Positions 35,097 to 47,015 of a stretch of 64,000 bases of DNA are shown piece by piece. The notes under the pieces were generated by a model, which searched no databases, had not been told where the DNA came from, and worked only from the letters and a program-made list of their open reading frames with translations. Source of the stretch: Panaeolus papilionaceus (Eukaryota; Basidiomycota; Agaricomycetes; Agaricales). Numbering within the stretch: position 1 is the stretch's first letter; every line of letters begins with the position of its first letter. The stretch lies in assembly GCA_015501605.1 (NCBI GenBank), contig JADNRZ010000011.1, positions 1,488,001-1,552,000 on the forward strand, given 5' to 3'. The translations under genes were made by a program, and so were the position numbers.

Positions 35097-37791
35097 TTAT
35101 CTGTTCTTCCTCTTCGAGAGATCCACACCACCTTCACCATACTTCCCCGCAACACTCTGCCCAACCTGTTTATCGTGCTTCGCCTTGATTCGTCTTACGA
35201 ACCAGAGTGAGTAGAAGCCCACGAGAATCAAAAACGTTCCCGTAGATGCAGCTAGAACGATCACGGTGATGTGACTCGTTTTTGAGAGCTCCCCGTTTTG
35301 TGCACCGAAAATGCTGGCAAGGGTCGAGACCAAACCTGCTAGCGAGTTGAGCAATCCGGGGCTGCACAGGTAGGCAAATTAGAGAATGTGCTTCACGAAG
35401 ATGGTGACGAGAACATACACAAAAATTTTGTTCAAAGCCCAAAGGTAGTTCTTCCGCCACCTCCACGTCAACCAAATCATCCCTATGATGCCCATACCAG
35501 TGCACACCCACGCAACGATGAACCTACATTCCCGACGTCAGAATACTATTCCAACGAAACTTCAAAGAAATGCCGCGCAGTACTCACAATGGTAATTTAG
35601 TGATTTCATTCACAGCGCCTGTCACCACAGGAGAATTCACAGGCAGATTGTTCGACGCGGCGGCTGTCTGCAAACTGGTGAACGTTCCAGGGAATAGAAT
35701 GAAACCCGCGAGAAGAATCCATGTGAAGAAGCTCGCCGCAAGGTTATACCAATACGGGATATCGTCCAACGCTAACAGCATGCTCACATATTGCGTATCC
35801 ATCTGAGATGTCCCCCCAAAGAGGTGAGGTCGCGAAGGCATTTGTTGTGGATCGTTGTGAGAAGCAGGGGGTGTGGGATGGTGTGCGTTGTTGGGGGTGC
35901 TGTAGTTATTGGGGGTAGACGCAGGCGCGTGATGCACCGGCCGAGCAGGTGTAGGAGCAGGTGTGGATGGTGGCTTAGATGTAGATGGTAGCGGCTTGCC
36001 GTTGTTGCTGATGCTAAGCTTGACAGGTGCAGGTGCGGGCTGTGGGGTATGAGTGGTATAGTCTGCAGTAGGACGCGTAGGAGGCTTGCTGAAAGTCGAC
36101 GCAGATGTGGAGGATGCGGGTGGTTTGCTGGTATGGGCGGCAGGGGTAACCGTTGATGTGGTGGACGGAGCGAAAGTCGTGGGGGGCCTAGATGATTGCG
36201 GGGTAGACGTTGCCTGGGAAGGTGCTGTGCTGGCTATCGTGTGAACTGTACCTGGGCGGGCCGGGAGCGGGTAATTATGACCGTGTCCTGTTGAGGACGA
36301 TCCTGAGGGCCGCAAAGGGGCGTGTTGATGTTGAGAATGGGAATGAGAGCTGACTGAGCCAGAAGGTCTAGGATGGGAGTTCTGAAGGGAATCCACGTAT
36401 TGATTGTGGTTCTGTATTGTCTGTGCTGATGAGGCAGGAAAGACGTTGGTAATCGGCTTTGGGTCACTTGAGGTCGAGCTTAAAGGGAATGTAGGAGGCC
36501 ACTGAGGTTTTCCGTGACCTGTGGATGAAGGGGGACGCGAGATACCTGATGAATGGGGCGTTGGCGCGGGCATTGAAGGTGGTGGCGGAAGATGAACAGG
36601 TAACGTCTTTGAAGGACCTGCATTCGCAGAGGAGCCAGAAGGCATAGGCATATGCACATTCTGGGCAGAAGGCATGGAGATGTTCTGGGAACTGGCTTCG
36701 ATGGAGGGTCTTCGGGTTCTATCTGTCGATGATCTTCTAGGTGGTTCGCCAGGCTTTGGCATCGTATGAACTCTGCCTGCGGGTCGAACAGGACCATAAC
36801 GTGGGGGTGAAGGAGGAGCTGGAGTGGGCATGGTAGGTGCTGGCATCTCTTGCGGTTCTGCAACTTCTACTGAATCATTGTCATCCGCAAGTTTGATGTG
36901 ACGATTGGGATTGCTGCTGCTGCCAAAACTTGGTCTACGCGGCGCAGAGGAAGTAGTGCTAGCACTTGGAAACGAAGGCGGTGGAGAGGGCATTGGCCTG
37001 GGGACAATAGGTTTAGAACCGCTTGAATAGTCCAGCGAGTTTCTGGGCCCCGAAGGACGGCCAGGACTGCTAGGCTGTCCGAAGCTCTCATTCCTCCTTC
37101 CAGCTCTTGGTTCAGGGAAAGAGGACGGAGGGGGCGACTGGCGGTGGTGATCTGATTCTAATTTGTGATCTTGGGCATCCCAGGGTGAAGGAAATGAATG
37201 TTTAATTTGGCCACTGGTAGGTTCAGCAGACCCTACGTTGCTATCGGAGAACTGCGAGTTCGCATCTTGATATTCGTTGAGCTCGCTGTCGGTGGCAAAA
37301 GAGACTGGCCTAGGCATAGCGATGTTTAAAGCGCCACTGCCATGGACCTGAGGAGTGGGAAATACCGGCGCAGATGCTGACGGGGTTGGCATTGGCATAG
37401 GGATGTGCAGACGATTCTCTTCGTGATGATGATGCTGGTGTTGAGGAAATGACGGGCTCTCAGCACTGCTCGAGTACCTTGGCTCATCATCATTCACATA
37501 GATGTCATCGGAATCGTCAGAGTCGTAGGGGCTTTGTTGATGCTGTTTGGTAGGTACGGTATTTGACCTTTGAGGTGTCTGTGGAAGACTTCTCCGAGTA
37601 GTATTCTGACTAGACGGTCGCTGAGGATATGATGAAGGTGCTTGGTCTGACCGACGGTAAGAAGTAGGTGCAGCTTCCCCAGGTAATGGTGTTGTTGCTG
37701 AGCGCCGTCCAGAATTTCTGGGATCCCTTGGGCCGCGTATCGTTGATGACGGCCTCTCGTCCTCTGAATCCCCTCCACCACGATTCATCAT
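35097..37791 (-). CDS. Four-helix membrane protein, 'LALDDI' family, copy 3, with ~670-residue disordered N-terminus
   Basis: Exons 37791-35588, 35523-35419 and 35361-35097 total 2574 nt (857 residues). The first ~670 residues are low complexity, rich in Pro, Ser, Thr, His and Gln, including His runs, PMPMPTP and SSTSAS patches, and many short Arg-Pro-Ser motifs; no domain is visible. The conserved core starts RPHLFGGTSQMDTQYVSMLLALDDI, with FFTWILLAGFILFPGTF, then a GMIWLTWRWRKNYLW helix after intron 1, and a final two-helix exon ending RIKAKHDKQVGQ. The N-terminal region is more than three times longer than in copies 1 and 2, the only large difference. The first of two adjacent ATGs was taken as start. 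Probably a cytoplasmic tether or signalling tail; inference only. Confidence 0.87.
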
Positions 37792-38924
37792 CTAGTCAAT
37801 GGACGGCTACTGTTGAACTTCAAAGGTGACGTTCCCTCCCCACTGGAACCCTTAGTGAAGACCTGAAAAAGAAGCCAGAAAATAGGCGCTGCTGAGAGTC
37901 TAAATTATGTTGAGATCAGTTTACCGTGCAAGCTGTGCGAAAGATGAGAAAAAATACAACCAACCTTGTTTATCAAAGTGAGATGTCAGAGGGTATAGGT
38001 TGACAACGAACCAGATGATGATGGCGGGTGCGCGTCAAGCCGCTAAGTCTGCGGTCATACAGACTCCGCGAGCCCCATCATCCCACTCTCTCAGGGTCTG
38101 ACACGAATGCCAATTCATGGCACACCTCGTGTAAAATTCGCCGCTTTGCATTCTTCAGTTTGTTCCAGGGAGATCACCACGTTCTAGATGTCAGTCTTAA
38201 TTTTTGGTGCCCAGTTCTAAGAAATGATTATATTCGACCTGTAACTATGTACCGGGGATATTATTTCGACTTACTGGTTTGGACTTGTAAAATGAACCCT
38301 TGTGCGATAGGCGGTGATAGAACTTGTCCAATGTGAGCTAGAGAAAGTGGTAGTGTATTTTTAACCTCACAGGACCTAAATTAGAGTGATGTCGCAATCG
38401 CACATGGGAAAGATAACAATGTAAATCCTGAATAAACAAGTCTGCCTGTAGCTGAGAGATGCGGCAGGTTTTAATATGATACATAGTTCTATAACGTTAC
38501 GGATATTAAGTACAACGATCGAAGTATAATGTAGCGATAGTGCAGGCCTAGCAACCCCATTTCAAAGGGCGTAGTACATTGTCCACGTGTCGTAGTAATC
38601 GTGAAGAGTACCTCGAATCTTGGAGAACGATGAATACCCCAAGCACTTCCCCAGCAGTCATTAATCAGGGACATGGAGCGGAATGGAGGGACAGCATCGG
38701 CGGTATGGCGTAGATGAATGGGCTGGAAATCCTGGACAATTCACCCGTCGCAATATGTGATGCAACCTCTATGGAGGAAATCGGGTGATACGACAGGATG
38801 TTTTCTGGTTTTCATCCATGCGTACCGTGAATATCTCAATCAGGGAAATATCCACCGCCTCCGGTGCATCGTAGCCAACGTAAAAGGTCGTAAAAAAAGA
38901 CAACACCGAACCGCTCCCCTCAGA
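37792..38924. other. Intergenic, no gene recognised
   Basis: About 1.1 kb containing the promoter of copy 3 and the 3' flank of the next minus-strand gene. No coding signature on either strand. Confidence 0.45.
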
Positions 38925-40703
38925 TCATGAGAAACCATATTCCGAATCCTCCTCCATCCGCCGATGTTGTTCTTCCAGATGCCGCGTCACTATTCTTGAC
39001 TGGGCAGGGAACGATAAAGGAGGTATTACAGGAGACGGTATTGAATGCGTGAGGGAGGTTGCGGACATTGGCGGGGGTGAGCCTGATGGGGGACCGTCAT
39101 ATCTCAACTCATGCGTTGTCGCAATGGTGGTAGTAAACCCTCGGGTTGTGGTCCGCATCATGCTTGTGCTGGCATGGTCTCCTTCAGAGGATTCTCTTCC
39201 CATTCCTATCTGAACAATAATCAAGGTGGGTACGATACCCTAGTTATAGTCAACGCATAGGTTGATTAGAAAAATTCAAATTCAGCAGAAGGAGAACTTA
39301 CCACTACTTGGGCGAGTCCCGCATCCAATATCAGCTGTAATTTTCGTGGCGTCAACACGGAGATCAGATGTGAAGGAAGCAGTGGACTCACATTGGGAAA
39401 GACAACATCCAGGATGACATATATTGAATAGATAATTCCAGATTCCACACTGTTGGTTGGGATCAGTAAAGATATTGTTAGACGATGTAGGGTGATATAA
39501 TGAAGAGATGGGAATGAGTAAATGTATACCCAATAAGAGAAGGGAGAACATGGAGCGTCTTACTCACATGATTGCGATCATCGTGTTATACTTGGATGAT
39601 AGGCCGGGGCCGAGAATGGCACGAGCTTTTCGTGCTATCCACCAAATGCGGCCCGCTGTTTATCCATTCAAAAGAAGGATCAGGAGGCAAAGCAAGTGTC
39701 AAAGAGCCAATAATGCCATGAAGAAACACAAAGATGTGATGAAAGAGAAGGCACCGAACAAACGGTCAGCGACAGTGATGTGAGAAAGAGCGAAGATTTC
39801 GCACCCATAAGCATAGTAACAAGCATATTGAGAGTGACTGTCGAGAAGAGGAAGGCAACGAGCAGTTTGCGGAATTTGTATTCCTCTTGTGAAACTGCAA
39901 TGAAGGCATATCCACATGCTGATAAACCAGTCATGAGTGAAAGGTCGGCGCAGAAGATACGAAGAGAGCAACTAACCAGAGCCACATACGAGCAAGAAAC
40001 AGGGCAGGAGAATAATTTTCTTGCTGTTATTCCAAACAGCATGACAGCGATAAATCTGCGCAGTGTATCAGTTGGACTCTGTGTGCCCAACAATAAATAG
40101 GGTGACATACAACTAAACTATCAGCGATGATGCTGATGTCATAAAAAGGGATGAGTTTCAGAGAGAATGATAGACAAGAACTACAACACTTACTTGCTTG
40201 TAATGTATATCAGGTATTTGTAGTGTATATCTGCGTCCGGAATAGTGTGTCTCTTCACAACGAATTTGAATAGGAAGCTTAGTTCCAGAATGACATCCAC
40301 AGTCGCGAGACAAAACATAACGACAGCGCATGCGAGCAGAACCTTCCGTGTTGTTTTCCTGTTTCTGAGAAGAACGCGAATGCATATCGCGAATAGTGTC
40401 GAGTAGATGCCTGTTGACACCAGCGAAATGAGCCAAATTTCAGTCGAACTTCAGAAAAATAATCCACCATATAGAAAAACCTCGAACTAGAAAATGGTGA
40501 GGACTTGTTTTCGTACAATGCGTGATATTACTCACCAAAACAGCAGTACTATATGTCTGCAATGAATAGTAGTTGTCCGGTACTGCATTCAACTTGTCGT
40601 CATCGTCTGGAACTTCTATAGCCAGTGAACCCAGAGGACCCCTGTTATTCTCCACACCTCTTCCTCCACCCAACCCAAAGTGATTTAGAAGAAAACTAGC
40701 CAT
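38925..40703 (-). CDS. Seven-helix-type membrane protein, micro-exon family, copy 1
   Basis: Ten exons: 40703-40536, 40486-40468 (19 nt), 40410-40194, 40132-40111 (22 nt), 40055-39977, 39918-39805, 39655-39568, 39449-39392, 39334-39302 and 39239-38925. The sum is 1113 nt (370 residues). Motifs run in the order FEVFLYGIYSTLF (helix 1), LLACAVVMFCLATVDVILEL (helix 2), a short IADSLV joined to IYRCHAVW, LPCFLLVCGS, AGRIWWIARKARAIL, AIIVESGIIYSIYVILD, and GIVPTLIIVQIGMGR. A soluble Ser/Pro/Thr tail follows. This is the order of a very common, unnamed Agaricomycete family with about seven helices, receptor-like in appearance but without proven function. If the 19-nt exon is skipped, the downstream frame cannot be reached from exon 1. 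Confidence 0.85.
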
Positions 40704-41389
40704 AGAAACACGACAAAGATGTAGGCGACACTATGGTCAACCTCAGCAGATAGGAATACAAGTCAAAGCCGGAATTGTTGGCAGATAGCGAAAGAAAAAG
40801 GATGTTATCGACCCAGTAAGCAGGTAAGTAAGCTGGGGGAGTGAGAAGAGTGCACGTCGTTGGTGCATCTACTCTCATGTCCCATTATTCTGGGATTTTC
40901 ATATTTATAGGACATGGCGGCTCAATACAGAAACCTTCCCCATCCGCGGAGCACGCTGTGGGCATAAAATTTCCAAAAACGGTAATCAACGCCAAGACAT
41001 CATCCACCATTTACTATTTGGCGCCCCATGCGATATAGAACAAGAGGGCATTGTCAAGTCTATGGGAAATAAAGAGGCTTTTTATCACTCTTAACTACTA
41101 GTCCAAGACTTTTTCTCCTTGATCAACACCACACGGAATCGGCGGTCCTCCAACTACATTTCCAAGGGTGCCGCCGGGATTGGCTCCTGCCAGCTCGATG
41201 TCCGGAAAACATTTGAACAGATGAAAGCCGGATACATATCAGCCATTCGTTCGGTACTCTCCGTATCCAATAAAGCGGACACACTGACAATAGCCCCCAC
41301 TCGCGCTTGGCATGGAATTGACTTGTAAGAATTTATGCGTGGTATATTCTATCGCGACATGGTTACATGGGTACGAATACAAAGATAAG
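40704..41389. other. Intergenic between seven-helix copies 1 and 2
   Basis: About 690 bp: promoter of copy 1 and 3' flank of copy 2. Nothing else recognised. Confidence 0.5.
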
Positions 41390-42948
41390 TCACTTTAGCG
41401 ACGAGGAACTAATACTAATGGTATCAACTCGTTGCAAGTTTCTATCCGGTACATAAGTTAATGAAGGTTCAAGGACCTGACCAGTTGTGCTCCCGTTGAA
41501 TGTCGTTTCGAACGTCGAAGTGTTCGAACCTCCTTCCCAGGCGTAAAGATGTCGCAACATCATGCAGGTTACGCTTACACACTGATGGAACAAAGCAAAA
41601 AGTCAGCCAAACATCAGATCATGCGCCCATGACATGGGACTTGTATCACTCACAGCTATCTGTGTCAATGGCGCGTTCAACACCAGCTGACAATGATGTC
41701 GTTTAAATCGTGTCAGGTAATTCGCAAGATAAGCAATTGCACTCACTGTATGGAAAAGAAGATACAAAACAATCGAGACGCTATAAATAGCGCCTGTGTC
41801 AAGGCTATTGGAACACATGAGGCCATGGGAACCCGTGAAAGCCACAACGTCACTTACACTAGCGAGCACGAAAAGTCAGCTAGCCTTGTGAAGCTGAACC
41901 GATCGAGCTCCCATGCCTTCCGGGAGACCCACCATATCCGAGCCGCTGATGTTCAGTGTTTAGAGCAACGCTTGTTTCCGTCGTCTGACTAATACTACTA
42001 ACCGATGAGAGTCGTCACGAAAATGTTGGCTGCAGCGAATGTGATGAATCCCGTTGCAATCAACCGGTCTTGTAGCTTCGCCGTCGTTAGAGAAATAAAA
42101 GAGACAACTGTGGCATGTCAACAAAAGAAGCGGTATGATAGAGCTGTGGCAAAGTGCCCGTACCTGTGCCTATGATTACGAGAAACATGGGTAGCACTAA
42201 CAGGCATTTGTTTCGCCATAAATTATGCGATTGATTGATCTACATGATTAATGTCAATTGAAGAGAAGTGGCAAGAGAAGGTAAAACACGTCGTACCAGA
42301 ATTCCACTTGTAAAGGCACTTTGGCGGTTACCAATTGATAATATCAGTTGCAGGCCGTGCACAGTATCAGCATTCGACTCACTTTGAAATGATGTAGAGA
42401 CAGAATTTGATCTCTAGAAGATGGCTACGCGCCTCGGGAGAGTGAATTATAGGTCCATCAAAACTACCCTTCAATGCGACCAATAAAAAGTACGCTGCTG
42501 TGACGATCATATCCGCTGTCCCCAGAGCAAAAAGTGTCAAGGTTGAAAGTACGAGTGGTCGTTTCCAAATCTTTCGGTGGTAGAACATGAAGAGCGTGCT
42601 AGCAACGAGAACCATATAAACCCCTGGCAGTTCGAAAATCAGCTATCCTCCTGATATTGGTATTGTCATTTCTTGCGCACCGTAAAGGAATGTCTGAATC
42701 TACGTAGAAAGACAACGATGTCAGCTCCTATGCATGCCAAGAAAATCCCAAGCGCTGACTCGGGAAAACGGTGGAGAGGAAGCGCTCGCAATCAGATGTG
42801 GTGCACTCACAATCATTGCAGCAAACTTATCTCTCGATGTCCATGGTTCCTCCAAGAAAGGGATGAACAGATGTCTGCTTTCAAGTTTCGGTGTGACTGC
42901 CCTCCCAACCACCCCCAATACGTTCAACGGGTTCACAACTATCACCAT
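41390..42948 (-). CDS. Seven-helix-type membrane protein, micro-exon family, copy 2
   Basis: Ten exons total 972 nt (323 residues): 42948-42811, 42699-42681 (19 nt), 42623-42383, 42318-42297 (22 nt), 42239-42164, 42107-42003, 41945-41858, 41804-41747, 41686-41654 and 41581-41390. It has IQTFLYGVYMVLVASTLF, TLFALGTADMIVTAAYFLL, LPMFLVIIGTG, ARIWWVSRKAWEL and VLDTGAIYSVSIVLYLLF. It is more divergent than copies 1 and 3. The expected GxxPTLIIVQ motif in the last exon is absent (CVSVTCMMLRHLY instead), and the aromatic RCY of the fourth helix is replaced by QSHNLW. The frame is nevertheless open throughout. Function unknown; probably diverging or under relaxed constraint. Confidence 0.75.
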
Positions 42949-44573
42949 TTTACAATCCCGCGATCAAATCGAATCAGTATAGAAATTGTGAAAGGAGGAG
43001 GACAGGAGGAAATGGAGCCCTAGGAGTTTGAGGCTTTCAAAGGCACCGATTTGAATGAGGAGGACAGGACAAACTAAGAGGAAAACGCCAAGAGCAAAAT
43101 GCCCAGCTCTTGGCTATGTTCATTAACTCCAAAACCTAAGGGAAAACTCGCATGAAAAAGGAGTTGCTGCGCGCACGTTATCGACCGAAGGCAATAGTTA
43201 AACATAGTCCAGCACCAAGGTTATGTGTATTGTCTGATTAGACACGATGTCAGTAACCCCATCTCGACTCCAACTGAACGTATTTGAGTAAAGTGTTCGC
43301 GCGTATCAATACATTTAACCAGGGTGGTGTGAGTCGTCGACCCCGAGAAGGGAAAATATGGCCCTCGACAATTCCGACAATTGGTGCATTGGGAGAATGT
43401 TGCTTTTTTTAGTCCTACTGGAAGGGTTTTACCTACGGCTGTGAGATTGTTATACTTCTTAGAGCGTTCACCACGCAAATAAACATTCAGAATGAAGGGT
43501 GCACATTCGGCAACTTCGGGACTGAATTAAGACCGTTTTCAGTGATATAAACTTGTTAAGAGATGCCACATATTCAGACAGAACAGTGGCAAGGCTTTGC
43601 AAGGTGGCCCTGGTAAAGACACTCACAGAGTAACGGTCACTGGCAGCGGCTCAACCAACTTTGAAGAATTAAGTCAACAAGGGTGCTCCAAGTAAACAGA
43701 GATGCACATAAACCAGTAGACAACGCTAGCGTTCGGTTTAGAGCCATGAGAGTCTAGTTGGTGTTATGCAAGCCCTGTAAAAAGTGGAAATATGATTGTG
43801 CTTCGCAGTGGCGGTTAAGCAGAGGTCTTGGACAAACACTGCCAAACATCCTTCACTCCTTCTCAAGTCTTGCTCCCCTCATTCCTTCGTCGCTCCCTCC
43901 TCGTCCTCGTCGTTGGTCGCGTCCTTTGCTGCTTTCATTTCATTTTACCTTTCACAATCTTTTTTTCCTAGGAAAGTGCGCTGCCAATTCATGTTTTGTC
44001 CTCAAATTGAGGGTTTAAGTATTCTAAACTCAGAATTCCATATTAACTTTAACGTCCTCCAAATTTAACTTCAATTTGAATCATGAATCATGATACTTCA
44101 GGGCCAGTCATGCCAAAGTCACACTTCTCGCTGCTGATCCTTGAAAATCCCGAAAATCTGTACGCCTCTCAAGTTGGGTACTCCATAAACACCGCCTCAT
44201 ATGTAAGCACCCAGAAATGCATGTTCCAATCTTCAGTCTTTCATATTGCTTCAACCCCTGACGTTGCTACTCCACCCAATTCATAGTTTAAATGGCTCAC
44301 TGCCATCATGATGAAACTCCTCACATGTTCAGATTCGGATTATGTGCCGTCGTGTTGAAACCAGAGCATTATACACATGAAAGCAAGTTCAGTGACCCAG
44401 GATCAGAATTCTCGATGACGGCTCAAGGTCATAACATGTTTAATCGAATCGATGGCAATACACCCTGTCTTCATAGCCCCTCTTTCCCTTTCCTAGGGTT
44501 ACCAGTGCTCAGATATACAAAACCTTCGTTTGCTGCTCATTTGAAACTCTTCCTTCCATATACGCTGTCTGAT
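42949..44573. other. Intergenic, divergent promoters
   Basis: About 1.6 kb between the minus-strand copy 2 and the plus-strand tandem array. A pyrimidine-rich block lies at 43850-43970. No gene recognised. Confidence 0.45.
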
Positions 44574-47015
44574 ATGGCGCTCCCTCCAACACATCGACCC
44601 ATTCATCTGAGACTCTTGGACAACGTCCTAACGTTCCTGGAAGCCGTCTTCTTTAATGCAACTCTGAAGCTTGTCTCCCTTCGGCTTCTCCTTCTTTCAA
44701 TCCTGGTTAGCCTTGGCATTGAATTCGTTTTTCTGGCAAAATACGACGACGACTACGACCGTTCCCATATCGTCGGCATCATCAAACCCATAGCTTTTAT
44801 ACTTGTCCACCATACTGTCAGGTACGCTTTCGCTTTCTCACACAAAATAAAATCAATGAGTAACACGACTCATAGCGCCTTCATTATTCGTTTTTATTCC
44901 TCGATGGCTCGATTTTATCCTAATTGGTGCCCAGGTGGTTGGTGAGTATTTGCACCTCTGTGCCCGATCTTAACAAACAATGACGGGCAATTCGATCGAA
45001 TCAGTCTTATGGAAAGAAGATATCAGCCCCTTGACAAATTTGATCTGGTGGCCAAATTCATTTGACTCTACCCCTGGCGCTTTAGTAACGATATGTTTGT
45101 GGACGATGGCTATCAATGTTGGCTTTATGTTTCTTTGTCGTACCGCTGCCATCATCCGACACAAGGGAGTGAACCTGGCGAAGACATTCGACCTGCTGGA
45201 GGACAGAACTCAGGATCGCACCAAAAGCCTTCCTGTAAATAGTTTCCTTCAGGGTTTCTCCTTTTTGGTCGGCAGGTCACTGTGGTCGACTCGATTTTTG
45301 TAAGTCCCTCGAGGCACTACACCTTTGCGACCATGAACCAATTGCCAGTTGCTCCATCCAACTGAACACATTTCTTTTTATTAAACACATAATAATAAAA
45401 ATAAAAATAGAGGAGAGGCGTTGCACGTAAGAGTACTACGCGGGTTTGTTGCAGGATGCCTTGCGGTGGCCATCATTGTCTATGGGCTGTTGACAATCGT
45501 TGTTCAACCTGCTTTGGAGTCTTCCTTTATACCCCACCAAGCAATCAAGGGCGGATATCTTCAACTATCCATGGTGGGGCATTGGGACCGCAGATACCTG
45601 GGAAGACTTGTTTAAGACGGGAGGCTGGAACTTTTATTTTGTATGTCGCGACGGCCGCTTAGGCCCTTGCACCCGAGGACCCGTGCTCAACACATTTACT
45701 TTTAGGCTCTCGCTCCAAATGACCCGAGATCCATGACTACTCTTGTAGATGCGATCAACGTGGCCATCCTATCTGGTAAGTTCAATCGTCCAACTACTGG
45801 GTTTTGAAACAAGGCATTGACTCTTTTTTGATCAATGTAAACCAACTTGAAGACCATTCTACACTGGAAGACTTCTGCAAAAATGAAATAATTATGGTTG
45901 ACCCTGATTCCAACTACGACCACCCAGTGGCTATGCTTAAAGCAAACTGCGAAACCAGGGCAACTGGAGAAAGAGTCTAATAATTCTCATACCGACACTG
46001 TATTGAGCATCATATGACACAGTTAATATTGTTGCGGTTATTACCATTGACTTTACTTGCTCAATTTTGCCTTCGGCATAGGTGCTGGCGTGGTCGCCGT
46101 TTACCCCAGCTTGACAAATGACACCGATGTCAGCCAGATGCTCCGGGACACTGTTCCTTTTCCGCTCCCGGCAGGTTCCAACTACTTCGGGACCGTCTCA
46201 GTCAAGGGCAGGAAAGCCTTTGATGGATGAAGTAGGAAGATATTATCTCTAGGCATGTTCGATGTAGGTACTTTTTCTAGGCTTGCATTCCTTACAGGCT
46301 GCAATGATTCCATATCCCTTAGTCTCCCAAAGCGTACTTGGTCCCTTCCATCCAGTATGCAGTTTTAGATCCTCAACGCCCACCCGCTGCGAGGTTATCG
46401 CCCAATATCTCATCGCTACGCTTGTCTACTGCATTCGATACAGCCGAATTCCATGTTGAAGCGGACCAGAGAGGTCAGACAGTCTTTGCCGGGTTTTCCA
46501 CAGTCGGTGGTTTGTTCACCTTCGTTTCGGGAATGTTCGCCGTCATCTTTGGAACCACATTCCTACGCATTTTGTTTGGTATGATTCAATAATTTTGTGA
46601 TCGAGTTTCGCTTGCTCACCTAGAATCGCTGCTTTCTAGATATGAGGGAACTTTCGATCTTCGGTATTGCTCAAAGATGGGACAGGAAAAAGATTGTCAA
46701 GGCGTACCTGGACGCATACCCATCACTCCGCGCAGAATTAGAGTTGGAAAATTCTCGGCGTGGCGTTGTTGCTGTCCTGCAGGACCACTTGCTGGACACG
46801 ACATTGTTCAGGAGGTGCTCGATGCCGAGCGGCGGTCGGAATCCATGGAGATGCAAACGAGGGTTAAAGATGAAGAGGAAGTGGCCTGTAAAGGAGGTCC
46901 CGGACATTCTATGCAAGGGAGTGAGGATACAATTTTTGGTGAGGAGGTGAAGCTTTTATCCGGGGGGCCCTCGAAGAGTGTCGACGGCGACATTTCGATG
47001 GAGCGGCCTGTGTGA
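44574..47015 (+). pseudogene. Tandem-array multipass membrane protein, copy T1, multiply frameshifted
   Basis: Clearly homologous to copy T2 over its whole length. It starts at the ATG at 44574 (MALPPTHRPIHLRLLD, then FFNATLKLVSLRLLLL). It ends in the shared C-terminus (TVGGLFTFVSGMFAVIFGTT, FLRILF, ELSIFGIAQRWDRKKIVKAYLDAYPSLRAELELE). Against T2 and T4 it carries an extra T in the run at 44891-44895, an extra C at 45532-45535, a net shift near 46050-46072, an in-frame TGA at 46228-46230 where T4 has AGA, and a missing base near 46809. Each lies where the sister copies remain open. Exon-intron borders are otherwise preserved. A sequencing or assembly error could explain one of these, but not five. 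Confidence 0.85.

Noticed and set aside
40420..40545. In-frame TGA after exon 1 of seven-helix copy 1, suggesting a pseudogene
   Set aside because: It disappears once the 19-nt micro-exon 40486-40468 and the next intron are recognised. The full model then has 1113 coding nt in frame, matching its paralogues.
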